DNA of 64,000 nt, from assembly GCF_001870435.1 (NCBI RefSeq), contig NZ_MDDR01000018.1, positions 42,968 through 106,967 on the forward strand, written 5' to 3'. The position numbers were made by a program, and so were the translations under genes. The stretch comes from Pseudomonas costantinii (GTDB lineage Bacteria > Pseudomonadota > Gammaproteobacteria > Pseudomonadales > Pseudomonadaceae). The notes beneath the pieces were generated by a model, which was given only the letters and a program-made list of their open reading frames with translations, did not search any database and was not told where the DNA came from. Of the stretch, positions 8,591 through 17,379 are shown one piece after another. Each line of letters opens with the position of its first letter. Position 1 is the first letter of the stretch.

Positions 8591-9565
8591 ATGCAGGGAC
8601 CCTACGCATTTATCAATGAACGACCCCAGCCTTACCCACTGCTCAAACTGAGCCTGGCGCTTGATCCACGTACTCACACAAAATTCGACACCCTCAACCA
8701 GCACATCCGCAATACGCTGGTGTTGCCGGGGCAGTTGGTGATCATTGGCGACAGCCGAACCGCCGCTTGTACCGCTGAAGAGGCACAGCTGATGCGCTCG
8801 GCGCTGAATATTAAGCTTGCCCTGTTGGCGTACTCCTCAACCGACCAGTTCCTGGTCAAAAACTATGATCAGTTGCAGGCTATTTTGTCCTATTCGTCTG
8901 TTGGCATTGGCAGTGCCAGCAGTGCTTGGAGCAAGCATCTGGCGCAAGTCGAGAAGACCCTTATGGAAATCGAGGATTTGCATAAGCAGTACTTGAGGAA
9001 GGGCACCACGGCGGCGAGGGAGGAGTTTCTGGTTAAGCGTAGAGCGTTGTTTGCCGCGTTGGACAGCCAAATCTCGGGCATGGCACGCTTTGGTACGGGG
9101 TTGAGAAACGAAGGGTCGATTAAAAAGATGTTGGGGATTTCCAGTAGAAGCTATTGGCACCATGGAGAAATTCGTGGGTATGAGGAGCGGGTCAAGCGAT
9201 TAGCCAAGGCTTCGCAGCTGTTGAATACGGGGACTTACATTGGTATAGCGCTGGATGTTGGGGCGACGGCGCTGGAGATAACGCAGGCGTGCTCCACAGG
9301 GCGTGAGCAAGAGTGCACGCAGGCGAAGTATGTTGAAGGCGGTAAGTTGGTAGCTGGAGTGACCGGTGCAGCAGTTGGCGGGAGCGTTGGGGCTGGTCTT
9401 GGTATCAGCGCCTGTGCGGTTGTTTTTGGCATACCTACAGCGGGTGCTGGGGCCTTGGCCTGTGCAATCGTAGGCGGTGCAGCAGGTGGGTTCGCCCTGG
9501 GGGCACTCGGAAGCGGACTGGGGGAAAGCGCAGGCAAGTTTCTCTATAAGACGGTGAGTCATTAA
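8591..9565 (+). CDS. Uncharacterised glycine-zipper protein, candidate pore-forming toxin
   Basis: A 324-residue protein with GGAGG six bases before its ATG. The N-terminal part is soluble (LVLPGQLVIIGDS near 43-55 recalls part of a LysM fold), the middle is helical and charged (about 115-210), and the C-terminus has one hydrophobic segment (about 212-230) followed by a long Gly/Ala glycine-zipper region (about 253-313) that could form membrane helices. There is no signal peptide. Its stop codon overlaps the ATG of a small two-helix membrane protein. The combination resembles effector-immunity pairs of secretion systems or bacteriocins. No family name is assigned, and toxicity is inferred. 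Confidence 0.55.
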   Translation: MQGPYAFINERPQPYPLLKLSLALDPRTHTKFDTLNQHIRNTLVLPGQLVIIGDSRTAACTAEEAQLMRSALNIKLALLAYSSTDQFLVKNYDQLQAILSYSSVGIGSASSAWSKHLAQVEKTLMEIEDLHKQYLRKGTTAAREEFLVKRRALFAALDSQISGMARFGTGLRNEGSIKKMLGISSRSYWHHGEIRGYEERVKRLAKASQLLNTGTYIGIALDVGATALEITQACSTGREQECTQAKYVEGGKLVAGVTGAAVGGSVGAGLGISACAVVFGIPTAGAGALACAIVGGAAGGFALGALGSGLGESAGKFLYKTVSH

Positions 9566-9924
9566 TGGTCTGGCTATATCTGGGCATGTGTTCCCTCATC
9601 CTCATGCTACTCAGCATCCCGCTCACTTTTTACGTGATGTTCAAAAAACTCGATGCCGCAGAGCGCTACCTGCAACACAGCGACTATGTAGCCGGATACA
9701 GGCACATTTTTCGTAACGCTCATTTTGAGGGGCGGCAAGTGCGTGTAGTCACCATGGCTATCATCATTCTTATCCCCAAAGTGCTTCAGTGGCGTGATTT
9801 GGTACAGGTTGAGGATGTCGAAAAAATCCCACGACATCTCAAATTCTGGATGGTCATGCCGCCACTCGTCGCGGTTGTCTCAATCATAGGTATGGCTATC
9901 AGCTGGTTCTTTATAGAAAACTAA
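9565..9924 (+). CDS. Small membrane protein, candidate immunity protein
   Basis: A 119-residue protein with an N-terminal transmembrane helix (about residues 3-26), a cytoplasmic-type central part with a moderately hydrophobic stretch (VVTMAIIILI, about 61-70), and a C-terminal helix (about 95-116). Its ATG shares a base with the TAA of the previous gene, so the two are translationally coupled. Small membrane proteins in this position often protect the producer against a pore-forming partner. I recognise no named family. Confidence 0.55.
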   Translation: MVWLYLGMCSLILMLLSIPLTFYVMFKKLDAAERYLQHSDYVAGYRHIFRNAHFEGRQVRVVTMAIIILIPKVLQWRDLVQVEDVEKIPRHLKFWMVMPPLVAVVSIIGMAISWFFIEN

Positions 9925-9946
9925 AGCGCCCACCCAAAAACTGGAA

Positions 9947-9988
9947 AACCACCCATACCCCGGCCGCAAAACCAGGATATGGGTGGTT
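9947..9988. terminator. Intergenic hairpin between convergent genes
   Basis: aaccacccat at 9947-9956 pairs with atgggtggtt at 9979-9988 across 22 bases. It lies between the ends of the membrane protein gene (9924) and the NCS1 permease gene (10025). A long T-run is missing, so termination is likely but not certain. Confidence 0.55.
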
Positions 9989-10024
9989 CAAAACATCAGG
10001 ATCAAATCACAGCAGGCAGTCAGC

Positions 10025-11440
10025 TCAAACCCCACTCACCAACTTCCCCCCGTCCATCCGGCGCTTATAAGCACTGTCCCGACTTGCCAACCAGAAATAC
10101 AACGGTGACGTCACCACCAACCCCACCACCCAGGACAAATCCGCGCCATTGATGTGTGCCGAAATCGGCCCCACATACAGCGGCGTGTTCATGAACGGAA
10201 TCTGCACCGCAATCCCGATCGCATACGCCAGCAGCGCCTGCGGGTTGTACTTGCCGTAAATCCCACCGTCCACGCGGAAGATCGACGCGATGTCGTATTT
10301 ACCTTTGTGGATCGCATAGAAGTCGATCAGGTTGATCGCCGTCCACGGCACCAGTACCACCAGCAACACCAGCACCATGTCGACGAAGTGGCCGATAAAG
10401 TCTTTGGAGGCGAACACGGCGGCAATCGCGCAGGCGGCCAGTACCAAGGTGGAGATCACCGCGCGGCTTTTGGCGGTGGGAATCCAGCGGTAGGCGAAAG
10501 TCTGTACCAGGGTGATGATCGACAGCACCGCGCCGTAGAGGTTGAGGGCGTTGTGGCTGATCACGCTGAGCAAAAACAGCACGAGCATCAGCGGGCCGAT
10601 GGCGCCGGTGGCGAGTTTGACGGCGTCCATGGTGTCCATGCCGACCGGGGTGGCGAGGACGGCGACGGCGCCGAAGATGAAGGCCAGGCTGGAGCCGAGG
10701 ACGGAGCCCAGGTAGGTGGTCCAGAAGGTGGAGGCGACGCGCACGTCGGCGGGCAGGTAGCGCGAGTAGTCGGAGACGTAGGGCGCGAATGCGATTTGCC
10801 ACAACGCGGCCAGGGACACGGTGGCGAGCCAGCCGGAGATGTTGAAGCTGCCGCGTGTCAGGAAGTCCGTGGTCTGTACGTGGGTGAAGATGTAGCCGAA
10901 GCCCAGCACGATGCCGGCGCCGAGTACCCAGGTGCCGATGCGGTTGAGCACGTGGATAAAGCGGTAGCCGATGATGCCGATGATCCCGGAACCGATGGCC
11001 CCGACGACGATGCCGACCGGCACGGGCACGCTGTCGACCACGCCGTGCAGGGATTTACCCGCGAGCACGATGTTGGAGGCGAAGAAGCCGATGTACATGA
11101 CGCCGGCGATGATCACCACCAGCAGTGCGCCGAGTGAGCCGAACTGCGCGCGGCTCTGGATCATTTGCGGGATGCCCATCTGTGGGCCTTGGGCCGAGTG
11201 CAACGCCATCAGCACGCCGCCGACCAAGTGGCCGACGAGGATGGCGACGATGCCCCACACCAGGTTCAGGTGGAACAGTTGCACGCCCAGCGCACCGGTA
11301 ACGATCGGCAACGGCGCGATGTTGCCGCCGAACCACAGGGTGAACAGGTCTCTTACCTTTCCATGGCGATCATCCGGGGGCACGTATCCTATCGTGTGTT
11401 TTTCGATGAGCGGGGCGGAGGATGTTGCAGTGGTAACCAT
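10025..11440 (-). CDS. NCS1 family cytosine/purine-type permease
   Basis: A 471-residue inner-membrane symporter with about twelve helices. The N-terminal LFTLWFGGNIAPLPIVTGAL and the QSRAQFGSLGALL region are usual landmarks of nucleobase:cation symporter-1 proteins, which import cytosine, allantoin, hydantoins, thiamine or related heterocycles. ATG 11440 is preceded by GGAGC; an in-frame TTG four codons upstream is less likely. It is divergent from a LysR gene at 11692. The nearby M20 hydrolase and RidA genes suggest an N-containing substrate. Confidence 0.9.
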   Translation of the reverse strand: MVTTATSSAPLIEKHTIGYVPPDDRHGKVRDLFTLWFGGNIAPLPIVTGALGVQLFHLNLVWGIVAILVGHLVGGVLMALHSAQGPQMGIPQMIQSRAQFGSLGALLVVIIAGVMYIGFFASNIVLAGKSLHGVVDSVPVPVGIVVGAIGSGIIGIIGYRFIHVLNRIGTWVLGAGIVLGFGYIFTHVQTTDFLTRGSFNISGWLATVSLAALWQIAFAPYVSDYSRYLPADVRVASTFWTTYLGSVLGSSLAFIFGAVAVLATPVGMDTMDAVKLATGAIGPLMLVLFLLSVISHNALNLYGAVLSIITLVQTFAYRWIPTAKSRAVISTLVLAACAIAAVFASKDFIGHFVDMVLVLLVVLVPWTAINLIDFYAIHKGKYDIASIFRVDGGIYGKYNPQALLAYAIGIAVQIPFMNTPLYVGPISAHINGADLSWVVGLVVTSPLYFWLASRDSAYKRRMDGGKLVSGV

Positions 11441-11691
11441 GACGAGCTCCAAGGCAAGGTGAGTACGTTGACGTACTTCGCTGTGCGGCGCGTGGGCGAC
11501 GCTTTGTTGTTGGAGTGATCATCTGCAAAGGGGGCGGGGAGGTAAATTAGTAAGTTTGTTGCTATAGACCTTAAAAAAAGTATCTCGAGTCGATTTGTGC
11601 TCCGGTATGTTGCATGCAGTTGATTCACCGAAAAAAGTGGCTTTTTCTTGCACGTATTTGGGGCGAAATCCCCACGTTTTTGGAGGTCCCG

Positions 11692-12603
11692 ATGGCTGCC
11701 TATAACCTGCGCCAACTCAGATATTTTGTCACCACGGCCGAGTGCGGCAGCGTTGCCGAGGCTTCGCGCAAGCTGTATATCGCGCAGCCGTCGGTTTCCA
11801 CCGCGATCAAACAGCTGGAAGACAGCTTTGGCGTGCAGTTGTTTATCCGCCATCACGCCCAAGGCGTTTCACTCACCCCCAGCGGCGCTCGGTTTTATCG
11901 CAAGGCCTTGGAGCTGCTGCGGGTGGCCCATGAATTCGAACAAAACGCCCTGGCGGACAATGATGTGGTGGCGGGGCAGATCGATATCGGCTGCTTTGAA
12001 ACGGTGGCGCCGCTGTACCTGCCGCGCTTGATCGCAGGTTTCAAGGCGCGCTGGCCGGGGGTGGAAATCCGTATTCGCGATGGTGAGCAGCAAGAGCTGG
12101 TGCAGGCGCTGACGGCGGGCAGCATCGATATGGCGATGCTGTTTGAGCATGACCTGGGCGGCACCATTGAGACCACGCCGCTGATGCCGCCGCAGCAGCC
12201 GTACGCGCTGTTGCCGGCGGATCACCGGTTTGCGCAGCAGGCCAAGGTGTCGCTGGCGGATTTGGTGCTGGAACCGATGATTTTGCTGGACGTGTTGCCG
12301 AGCCGCACGTATTTCGTGAGCATCTTTGAAGAGCGTGGGCTGACGCCGAATATTGTGTTCAGCTCGCCGTCGATTGAGATGGTGCGGGGGATGGTGGGAA
12401 GGGGGTTTGGCTTTTCGATTTTGGTGACCAAGCCGTTTACGGAGTACACCTATGATGGGCAGAAGGTGGTGTGTGTGCCGTTGGCGGAAACGGTCACGGG
12501 TTCGGGTTTGTCGGCGGTCTGGTTGCGGCGGGCGCCGCTGACCAAGCCGGTGCAGTTGTTCGTCGACTACTGCCGCGAAGAGCTCGCACGACTCCTTGGC
12601 TAA
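11692..12603 (+). CDS. LysR family transcriptional regulator
   Basis: A 303-residue LysR protein with the N-terminal HTH (NLRQLRYFVTTAECGSVAEA, then SVSTAIKQLE) and a C-terminal effector-binding domain. ATG 11692 has GGAGG upstream; an open stretch 26 codons further upstream lacks a ribosome site and would place non-conserved residues before the HTH. The 251-base gap to the divergent NCS1 permease gene probably contains their shared control region. The effector is unknown. Confidence 0.9.
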   Translation: MAAYNLRQLRYFVTTAECGSVAEASRKLYIAQPSVSTAIKQLEDSFGVQLFIRHHAQGVSLTPSGARFYRKALELLRVAHEFEQNALADNDVVAGQIDIGCFETVAPLYLPRLIAGFKARWPGVEIRIRDGEQQELVQALTAGSIDMAMLFEHDLGGTIETTPLMPPQQPYALLPADHRFAQQAKVSLADLVLEPMILLDVLPSRTYFVSIFEERGLTPNIVFSSPSIEMVRGMVGRGFGFSILVTKPFTEYTYDGQKVVCVPLAETVTGSGLSAVWLRRAPLTKPVQLFVDYCREELARLLG

Positions 12604-12607
12604 CCAC

Positions 12608-12745
12608 TGATCGTTCCCACGCTCCCGCGTGGGAATGCATTCCGTGACGCTCTGCGTCACACGTGCGCACGGCTGAAGTTTCTTGGCATTTTCGGGACGC
12701 GGAGCGTCCCAGGCGGCATTCCCACGCAGAGCGTGGGAACGATCA
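12608..12745. repeat. Pseudomonas tcgttcccacgc palindromic element
   Basis: The ends tgatcgttcccacgc and gcgtgggaacgatca are perfect complements, and inner arms (gacgctctgcgtcac; gggacgcggagcgtccc) form further hairpins. It exactly fills the gap between the LysR stop (12603) and the M20 peptidase stop (12746). Elements of this type are multi-copy in fluorescent pseudomonads and probably act as bidirectional terminators here. Confidence 0.8.
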
Positions 12746-13891
12746 TCAGCGGCGGATTGAGTCCAGCATGCGCTGCAGCATTTGATCACAGCCTTTGAGC
12801 TGCTCAACCCTCACAAACTCATCCGGCTTGTGCCCCTGGTCCATACTCCCAGGCCCGCACACCACCGTGGGAATGCCCACCGCATCAAACAACCCACCCT
12901 CGGTACCAAACGCCACCGTGCCAAATTCCCGCGAGCCGGAAAACGCGGCAATCAGCTCCGCCGCCTGGCTGCGCTCATCGGTAACCAACCCCGGATACGC
13001 CGACAACTCGGTAAACCGAATCGCGCTCTGACGACTGACGGCCTGCATGCGCGGCAGCACTTGTTGCATGGCATAGGCTTGTAATTCCTCTGCCACTTCA
13101 CCCGGGTCTTGCGACGGTAATGCGCGAATTTCAAAATCAAATCGGCAATCGGCGGGCACGATGTTCAGCGCCTTGCCGCCGGTAATGACACCGGTTTGCA
13201 CGGTACTGAACGGCGGATCAAACCGGGGGTCTTGCTTCTCCTTTAGCCGTTGCCCAATCCGGCCCAACTCACCAATCAACTCCGCCGCATGTTCGATGGC
13301 ATTCACCCCATACGGCGCGTACGCCGAATGGCATGCCTCGCCATGCACGTCACAGCGCATCGCCAGCTTGCCCTTGTGACCGAGCACTGGCTTGAGTTCG
13401 GTTGGCTCGCCAATGATGCACAACATTGGCTTCACCGGCCGCTGTTCCAGCACCTCGAGCAACGAACGCACGCCCAGGCAACCGACTTCCTCGTCGTAAG
13501 ACAAAGCGATGTGCACCGGTATCCGTAACGGTGCCTTGACCAGCGCCGGCACCAACGCCAGCACGCAGGCTATGTAGCCCTTCATGTCGGCAGTGCCCCG
13601 GCCAAACAGCTTGCCGTCGCGCTCGGTCAATTCAAACGGCGGCACCGTCCACGGCTGTCCATCCACCGGCACCACGTCGGTATGCCCCGACAGCGCAATG
13701 CCCGGCAACTCCACCGGGCCGATGCTGGCAAACAGGTTGGCCTTGCTGCGTTCTTCGTTGTAGACCAGCTCGCTGGTCACGCCGAAATCCGCCAGGTAAT
13801 CGCGCACAAACTCGATCAACTGCAGGTTGGACTCGCGGCTGGTGGTGTCAAACCCCACCAGCGTTTGCAGCAATTCGCGGCTGTGGCTCAT
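12746..13891 (-). CDS. argE: M20 family deacylase, acetylornithine deacetylase (ArgE) type
   Basis: A 381-residue zinc hydrolase. Metal and catalytic residues are in place: SGHTDVVP (H70, D72), GTADMKG (D102), the glutamate pair in YDEEVG (E134, E135) and a C-terminal GHKPDEF histidine. Length and motifs match ArgE, which removes acetyl from N2-acetylornithine. Its place as last gene of a catabolic operon rather than among arginine genes suggests that it may hydrolyse another N-acyl or N-carbamoyl amino acid. Its ATG overlaps the TGA of DUF1028 by 4 bases. Confidence 0.82.
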   Translation of the reverse strand: MSHSRELLQTLVGFDTTSRESNLQLIEFVRDYLADFGVTSELVYNEERSKANLFASIGPVELPGIALSGHTDVVPVDGQPWTVPPFELTERDGKLFGRGTADMKGYIACVLALVPALVKAPLRIPVHIALSYDEEVGCLGVRSLLEVLEQRPVKPMLCIIGEPTELKPVLGHKGKLAMRCDVHGEACHSAYAPYGVNAIEHAAELIGELGRIGQRLKEKQDPRFDPPFSTVQTGVITGGKALNIVPADCRFDFEIRALPSQDPGEVAEELQAYAMQQVLPRMQAVSRQSAIRFTELSAYPGLVTDERSQAAELIAAFSGSREFGTVAFGTEGGLFDAVGIPTVVCGPGSMDQGHKPDEFVRVEQLKGCDQMLQRMLDSIRR

Positions 13892-14565
13892 CGGTCGTCT
13901 CCGGCCACGCCGTAGCCGGGGGAGCGGTCGGGGGCGAGGGCGCGGTCGATGTAGTCCTGCACTTGTGGGCGGTAGGCGTCCCAGAGTGTTTGCAACTCGC
14001 CGATCGGGTTCTCATCGGCCCAATCCACCCGCAGGTTGATGATCGGCCAGGTCAGTTCGCCGACCACCACCATGGCGGCAGAGTGCACCGGGCCCGCTTC
14101 GCCACCGGCGGCGATGGCGGCGTGCATGGCGGCCAACAGTCGATCCGCCAACTGGCCTTCGCCCTGTTCGAACGCCGTGACCATTGCCTCGATTACCGCG
14201 CGGTCGGCGAGCATATTGCCCGCGGCCACGCACTGTTCGCCCGACACGGCGTTATGGGTGCCGAGGGTTTCGCTGCCGCTGAAATGCACGGTGCGGCCCA
14301 GGTGATCAATCGCCGTCAGTTGCCGGTATTGGCTGTAGCCGTTGCTCGTCAGGGCCTTGTCGACGGCGGCGGCAGGGGCGAGGCCTTGTTCCAGCCAGTC
14401 GAGTACGTCCGGCCCCAAGGCCGGCAGCGTGATGTTCTGGGTCGAGACCGCGCCCACACCAGGCCGTAGCCACGGGCAACGGGCGCCCACCGCGATGCTC
14501 GATGAGCTGATGGCGATGCCCAACTGGCCGGTGTCCGCGCAACGGGCGACGATTGAAAAGGTCAT
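13888..14565 (-). CDS. DUF1028 family protein
   Basis: A 225-residue protein of the DUF1028 family, which is thought to have an Ntn-hydrolase-like fold. The start MTFSIVARCADTGQLGIAIS and the GVGAVSTQNITLP stretch are family marks. Function is not established; family genes often lie beside RidA and amidohydrolase or peptidase genes, as here. It starts ten bases after the RidA stop and overlaps the M20 gene by 4 bases, so the three are surely co-translated. An accessory hydrolytic role in the same pathway is inferred. Confidence 0.82.
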   Translation of the reverse strand: MTFSIVARCADTGQLGIAISSSSIAVGARCPWLRPGVGAVSTQNITLPALGPDVLDWLEQGLAPAAAVDKALTSNGYSQYRQLTAIDHLGRTVHFSGSETLGTHNAVSGEQCVAAGNMLADRAVIEAMVTAFEQGEGQLADRLLAAMHAAIAAGGEAGPVHSAAMVVVGELTWPIINLRVDWADENPIGELQTLWDAYRPQVQDYIDRALAPDRSPGYGVAGDDR

Positions 14566-14575
14566 GGGTGGCTCC

Positions 14576-14986
14576 TTATTCCGGGATTACCGCGATCACA
14601 TCAATTTCCATCAGCCACTGCGGCTGGCCCAGGGCCGACACCACCAGCCCGGTGGAGATCGGGAACACACCTTTGAGCCACTTGCCGACTTCCTGGTACA
14701 CCGGCTCGCGGTAGCGCGGGTCGATCAGGTAGGTGGTGGTTTTGACGATGTGCGACAGGTCGGAACCGGCTTCCTCAAGCAGTTGCTTGACGTTTTTCAT
14801 CGCCTGCTCGGCCTGGGCGCGCGGGTCGCCGAGGCCAATCAGCTTGCCGTCGAAATCTGTACCTACTTGGCCGCGTACATACACGGTATTACCGGCACGC
14901 ACGGCCTGGCACAGGTCGTTGTCCAGGCTCTGGTTGGGGTAGGTTTCTTTGGTGTTGAACATGCGGATGCGAGTGTGAGTAGGCAT
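14576..14986 (-). CDS. RidA family enamine/imine deaminase
   Basis: A 136-residue RidA/YjgF protein. Family members hydrolyse reactive enamines and imines made by PLP enzymes or amine oxidases. The NTVYVRGQVGTD strand and the C-terminal WLMEIDVIAV strand are visible, but the arginine usually found near residue 105 of active RidA is not at an obvious place, so this may be an Rid subgroup with another substrate. ATG 14986 follows GGAG; a TTG one codon earlier is unlikely. Second gene of the monooxygenase operon. Confidence 0.85.
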   Translation of the reverse strand: MPTHTRIRMFNTKETYPNQSLDNDLCQAVRAGNTVYVRGQVGTDFDGKLIGLGDPRAQAEQAMKNVKQLLEEAGSDLSHIVKTTTYLIDPRYREPVYQEVGKWLKGVFPISTGLVVSALGQPQWLMEIDVIAVIPE

Positions 14987-15008
14987 CAAAAAAACTCCGA
15001 AAAAGTGA

Positions 15009-16298
15009 TCAGGCGCTGACAGGGGATGGGCGAGTTACCGGGGCGGCTTCGCGGTATTCGAGGTATTGGCGCTGGATGGCGATATGGTCGGCCACGTATT
15101 TGGCGTCGTGCCACACACCCCAGATAAACGACGAGCCACGGCGCGACTGCCACGGCAAACCGAGGAAGTAGATCCCGGCTTCGCTGGCCACGCCACGCTG
15201 GTGCTGCGGCTTGCCGGCGGCGTCGAACGCATCGACCTTCATCCAGCTGTAGTCCACGGCAAAGCCGGTGGCCCAGATGATCGAGGTGATGCCGGCGGCT
15301 GCCAGGTCCAGTTCCAGGATCGGGTTTTTCACGCAGTCAGCGTCCGGGAACACGCGACGGGCTTCGGGCTCCAGGGGCAGGTCCACACCGTTGCGTTCGA
15401 TATAGGCGTCTGCCGCATCCAGCAGGGCCAGGTAGTTCTCATCGCCACGCGCGAGGTTTTCCACCAGGTTCGGTTGGAAGCTGGCGACGCTGCCGTTGAA
15501 GGCTTGAGTCAAACCCACCAGGGTCATGCCTTGTTGGGCCAGCTCACGGAAATCGATGGTTTTGCCGCCATGGGCACCGCTCACCGCAATGGTCACGTGC
15601 TCACGGCCGGGCTTCATCGCCGCTTGGTCCCACTCGCCCAACACCCCCAACCACCAGCAGAAGTCGCGGTTGCGATAGGCACGCGGCGGGCGGTCATGGG
15701 CGCCGACCGACAGGTACACCTGGCGACCGGAGCGTTGCAGTTCATCGGCAATCTGTACGCCGGAAGAACCGGCACCGACTACCAGCACGGCGCCAGCCGG
15801 CAGTTGCGCGGGGTTGCGGTAGTCGGCGGAGTGGATCTGATGCAGCGCGGTGTCTTTCGGCGCAATTGCTGGAATCACCGGCTTCTGGAATGGTCCGGTC
15901 GCCGCCACTACGCGGTTGGCTTCGATCACGCCTTCGCTGGTGTGTACGGTGAAGCCTGGGCGGCCGACGTTGCGCACCACGGAGGTGACGTCCACGCCGG
16001 TACGAATCGGCGCATTGAATTTGCGCGCATAGGCTTCGAAGTAATCCGCGACGCGCTCTTTGGGCGCGAAGCCATCGGCAGCCACGTCATTGAATTCCAG
16101 GCCAGGAAAGCGGTCATGCCAGGCCGGGCCATTGGCGACCAGCGAATCCCAACGCCCGGTGCGCCAGCGCTCGGCGATACGGCTGCGCTCCAGCACCAAA
16201 TGCGGCACGCCTTGTTTGCTCAGGTGTTCACTCATGGCCACGCCAGCCTGACCGGCACCCACCACCAGCGTGTCTATTTTTGTTATTGCTTCAGTCAT
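15009..16298 (-). CDS. Flavin-containing monooxygenase / FAD-NAD(P)-binding oxidoreductase
   Basis: A 429-residue flavoprotein. The N-terminal dinucleotide fold has VVGAGQAGVAMSEHL (FAD), and a second Rossmann motif VVGAGSSGVQIADEL binds NAD(P)H. An ATGFAVDYSWM stretch near the C-terminus matches the conserved ATG-(F/Y) motif of FMO and CzcO-like enzymes. The likely reaction is oxygenation of an amine or ketone. ATG 16298 has AAGGATA upstream. It is the first gene of FMO-RidA-DUF1028-M20 and faces a divergent LuxR regulator. Confidence 0.85.
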   Translation of the reverse strand: MTEAITKIDTLVVGAGQAGVAMSEHLSKQGVPHLVLERSRIAERWRTGRWDSLVANGPAWHDRFPGLEFNDVAADGFAPKERVADYFEAYARKFNAPIRTGVDVTSVVRNVGRPGFTVHTSEGVIEANRVVAATGPFQKPVIPAIAPKDTALHQIHSADYRNPAQLPAGAVLVVGAGSSGVQIADELQRSGRQVYLSVGAHDRPPRAYRNRDFCWWLGVLGEWDQAAMKPGREHVTIAVSGAHGGKTIDFRELAQQGMTLVGLTQAFNGSVASFQPNLVENLARGDENYLALLDAADAYIERNGVDLPLEPEARRVFPDADCVKNPILELDLAAAGITSIIWATGFAVDYSWMKVDAFDAAGKPQHQRGVASEAGIYFLGLPWQSRRGSSFIWGVWHDAKYVADHIAIQRQYLEYREAAPVTRPSPVSA

Positions 16299-16493
16299 GT
16301 CTCTATCCTTGCGTAATGCAGTTGGATTCAGCTTGGGCATGACTTCAAGGCTAGGGGGAGGGCGGTTTTTAATAAAATATTATTAAGTTGGGAAGTGAGC
16401 ATAAATATCGAATGCAAGCTCACCCTATCGGGTGATTTCGATGAAGGGGCAGGTGTGTGACCATCCCTGCAGTTCTTTCAGCGAGTCTTTGAA
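16299..16493. promoter_or_regulatory. Divergent control region between monooxygenase and LuxR genes
   Basis: The gap holds an AT-rich inverted repeat TTAATAA-N4-TTATTAA (16369-16386) in an otherwise GC-rich setting, and a second small palindrome caccctatcgggtg near 16422-16435. Both fit a regulator operator or promoter, but neither has been tested. Confidence 0.35.
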
Positions 16494-17333
16494 GTGGAAA
16501 ACGACCGGCTTTCTTCTGCGCAATGGTTCGAACAGATGGCCCGGGTAACCGAGAGTCTCGGGCAAGCGGGTTTCGCTGCCACCTTGTTCGAGGCCCTCGG
16601 CCATATCCAGCCGATTCAGGCTACGACGCTGTATTGGTACCCGCGCGGCGGCATGCCCAGTGCGTTGTTCGAGTTGGATGGGCCGTGGCTGCCACAAGGC
16701 AATGTGCGCCAGTACTTGTCCGGCTTCTATGTGCTCGACCCCTTTTACGGCGCGTGTGTGGAGGGCGTCAGTTCAGGATGTTACGACCTGGCAGACGTGG
16801 CCCCCGATCACTTCGAACTCAGCGAGTACTTCCAGTCGTTCTACCGGCACTCCCACCTGGAGGATGAACTGAACTACATCCTGCAGTCGGGCAACGGGTC
16901 GAGCCTGGCGGTGTCACTGGCCTTTACGCAAAAGCTCGATGTTGCCACCACCCAGCAATTCAAGTGCATAGCGCCTTGGGTGCTGGCGGTGCTGGGCAAG
17001 CATTTCGTTGGCCTGGATGCCCACGGTGCGCGCTTTGAAAACGTGCTGGAACAGCGCATTCACTTGGCGCTCAACAACTTCGGCTCATCGATATTGACCG
17101 AGCGTGAATGCCGGATCGCCCAATTGATCCTGCGTGGCCATTCCACCCGCTCGTTGGCCGAGCGCCTTGACGTGTCGGAAGACACGATCAAGTCCCACCG
17201 CAAGCACATCTACACCAAGCTCGATATCGGCGCGCAATCGGAACTGTTTGCCTTGTTTATCGACTCGCTGGCCGAAGCCCAGGGTGTGCTGAGTAAAGAC
17301 CCCCTTGAAAGTTACATGAGCAAGAACCGCTGA
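16494..17333 (+). CDS. LuxR family transcriptional regulator
   Basis: A 279-residue regulator with a C-terminal LuxR-type HTH (about residues 200-260: LTERECRIAQLILRGHSTR, then VSEDTIKSHRKHIYTKL) and an N-terminal part of about 180 residues with no family assignment. It lacks an obvious acyl-homoserine-lactone domain, so it probably senses a metabolite. The start is uncertain: GTG 16494 gives the longest product, and an ATG at 16533 is possible; neither has a strong ribosome site. It sits between the two halves of the amine-catabolic region and likely controls both. Confidence 0.85.
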   Translation: MENDRLSSAQWFEQMARVTESLGQAGFAATLFEALGHIQPIQATTLYWYPRGGMPSALFELDGPWLPQGNVRQYLSGFYVLDPFYGACVEGVSSGCYDLADVAPDHFELSEYFQSFYRHSHLEDELNYILQSGNGSSLAVSLAFTQKLDVATTQQFKCIAPWVLAVLGKHFVGLDAHGARFENVLEQRIHLALNNFGSSILTERECRIAQLILRGHSTRSLAERLDVSEDTIKSHRKHIYTKLDIGAQSELFALFIDSLAEAQGVLSKDPLESYMSKNR

Positions 17334-17379
17334 GCGGCGTTGCTCGCCCTTGCGTCACGACTAATAAGAGAGAAAAACC

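Noticed and set aside
10154..11137. 327-codon antisense frame in the NCS1 permease gene
   Set aside because: Low-complexity His/Gln/Asp/Gly-rich product typical of antisense to GC-rich membrane protein codons.
14342..15019. 225-codon plus-strand frame across DUF1028 and RidA
   Set aside because: It spans two well-supported minus-strand genes and an intergenic gap and shows no domain.
15066..16316. 416-codon frame antisense to the monooxygenase gene
   Set aside because: The minus strand has complete FAD and NADPH motifs; the antisense product has none and its composition is abnormal.
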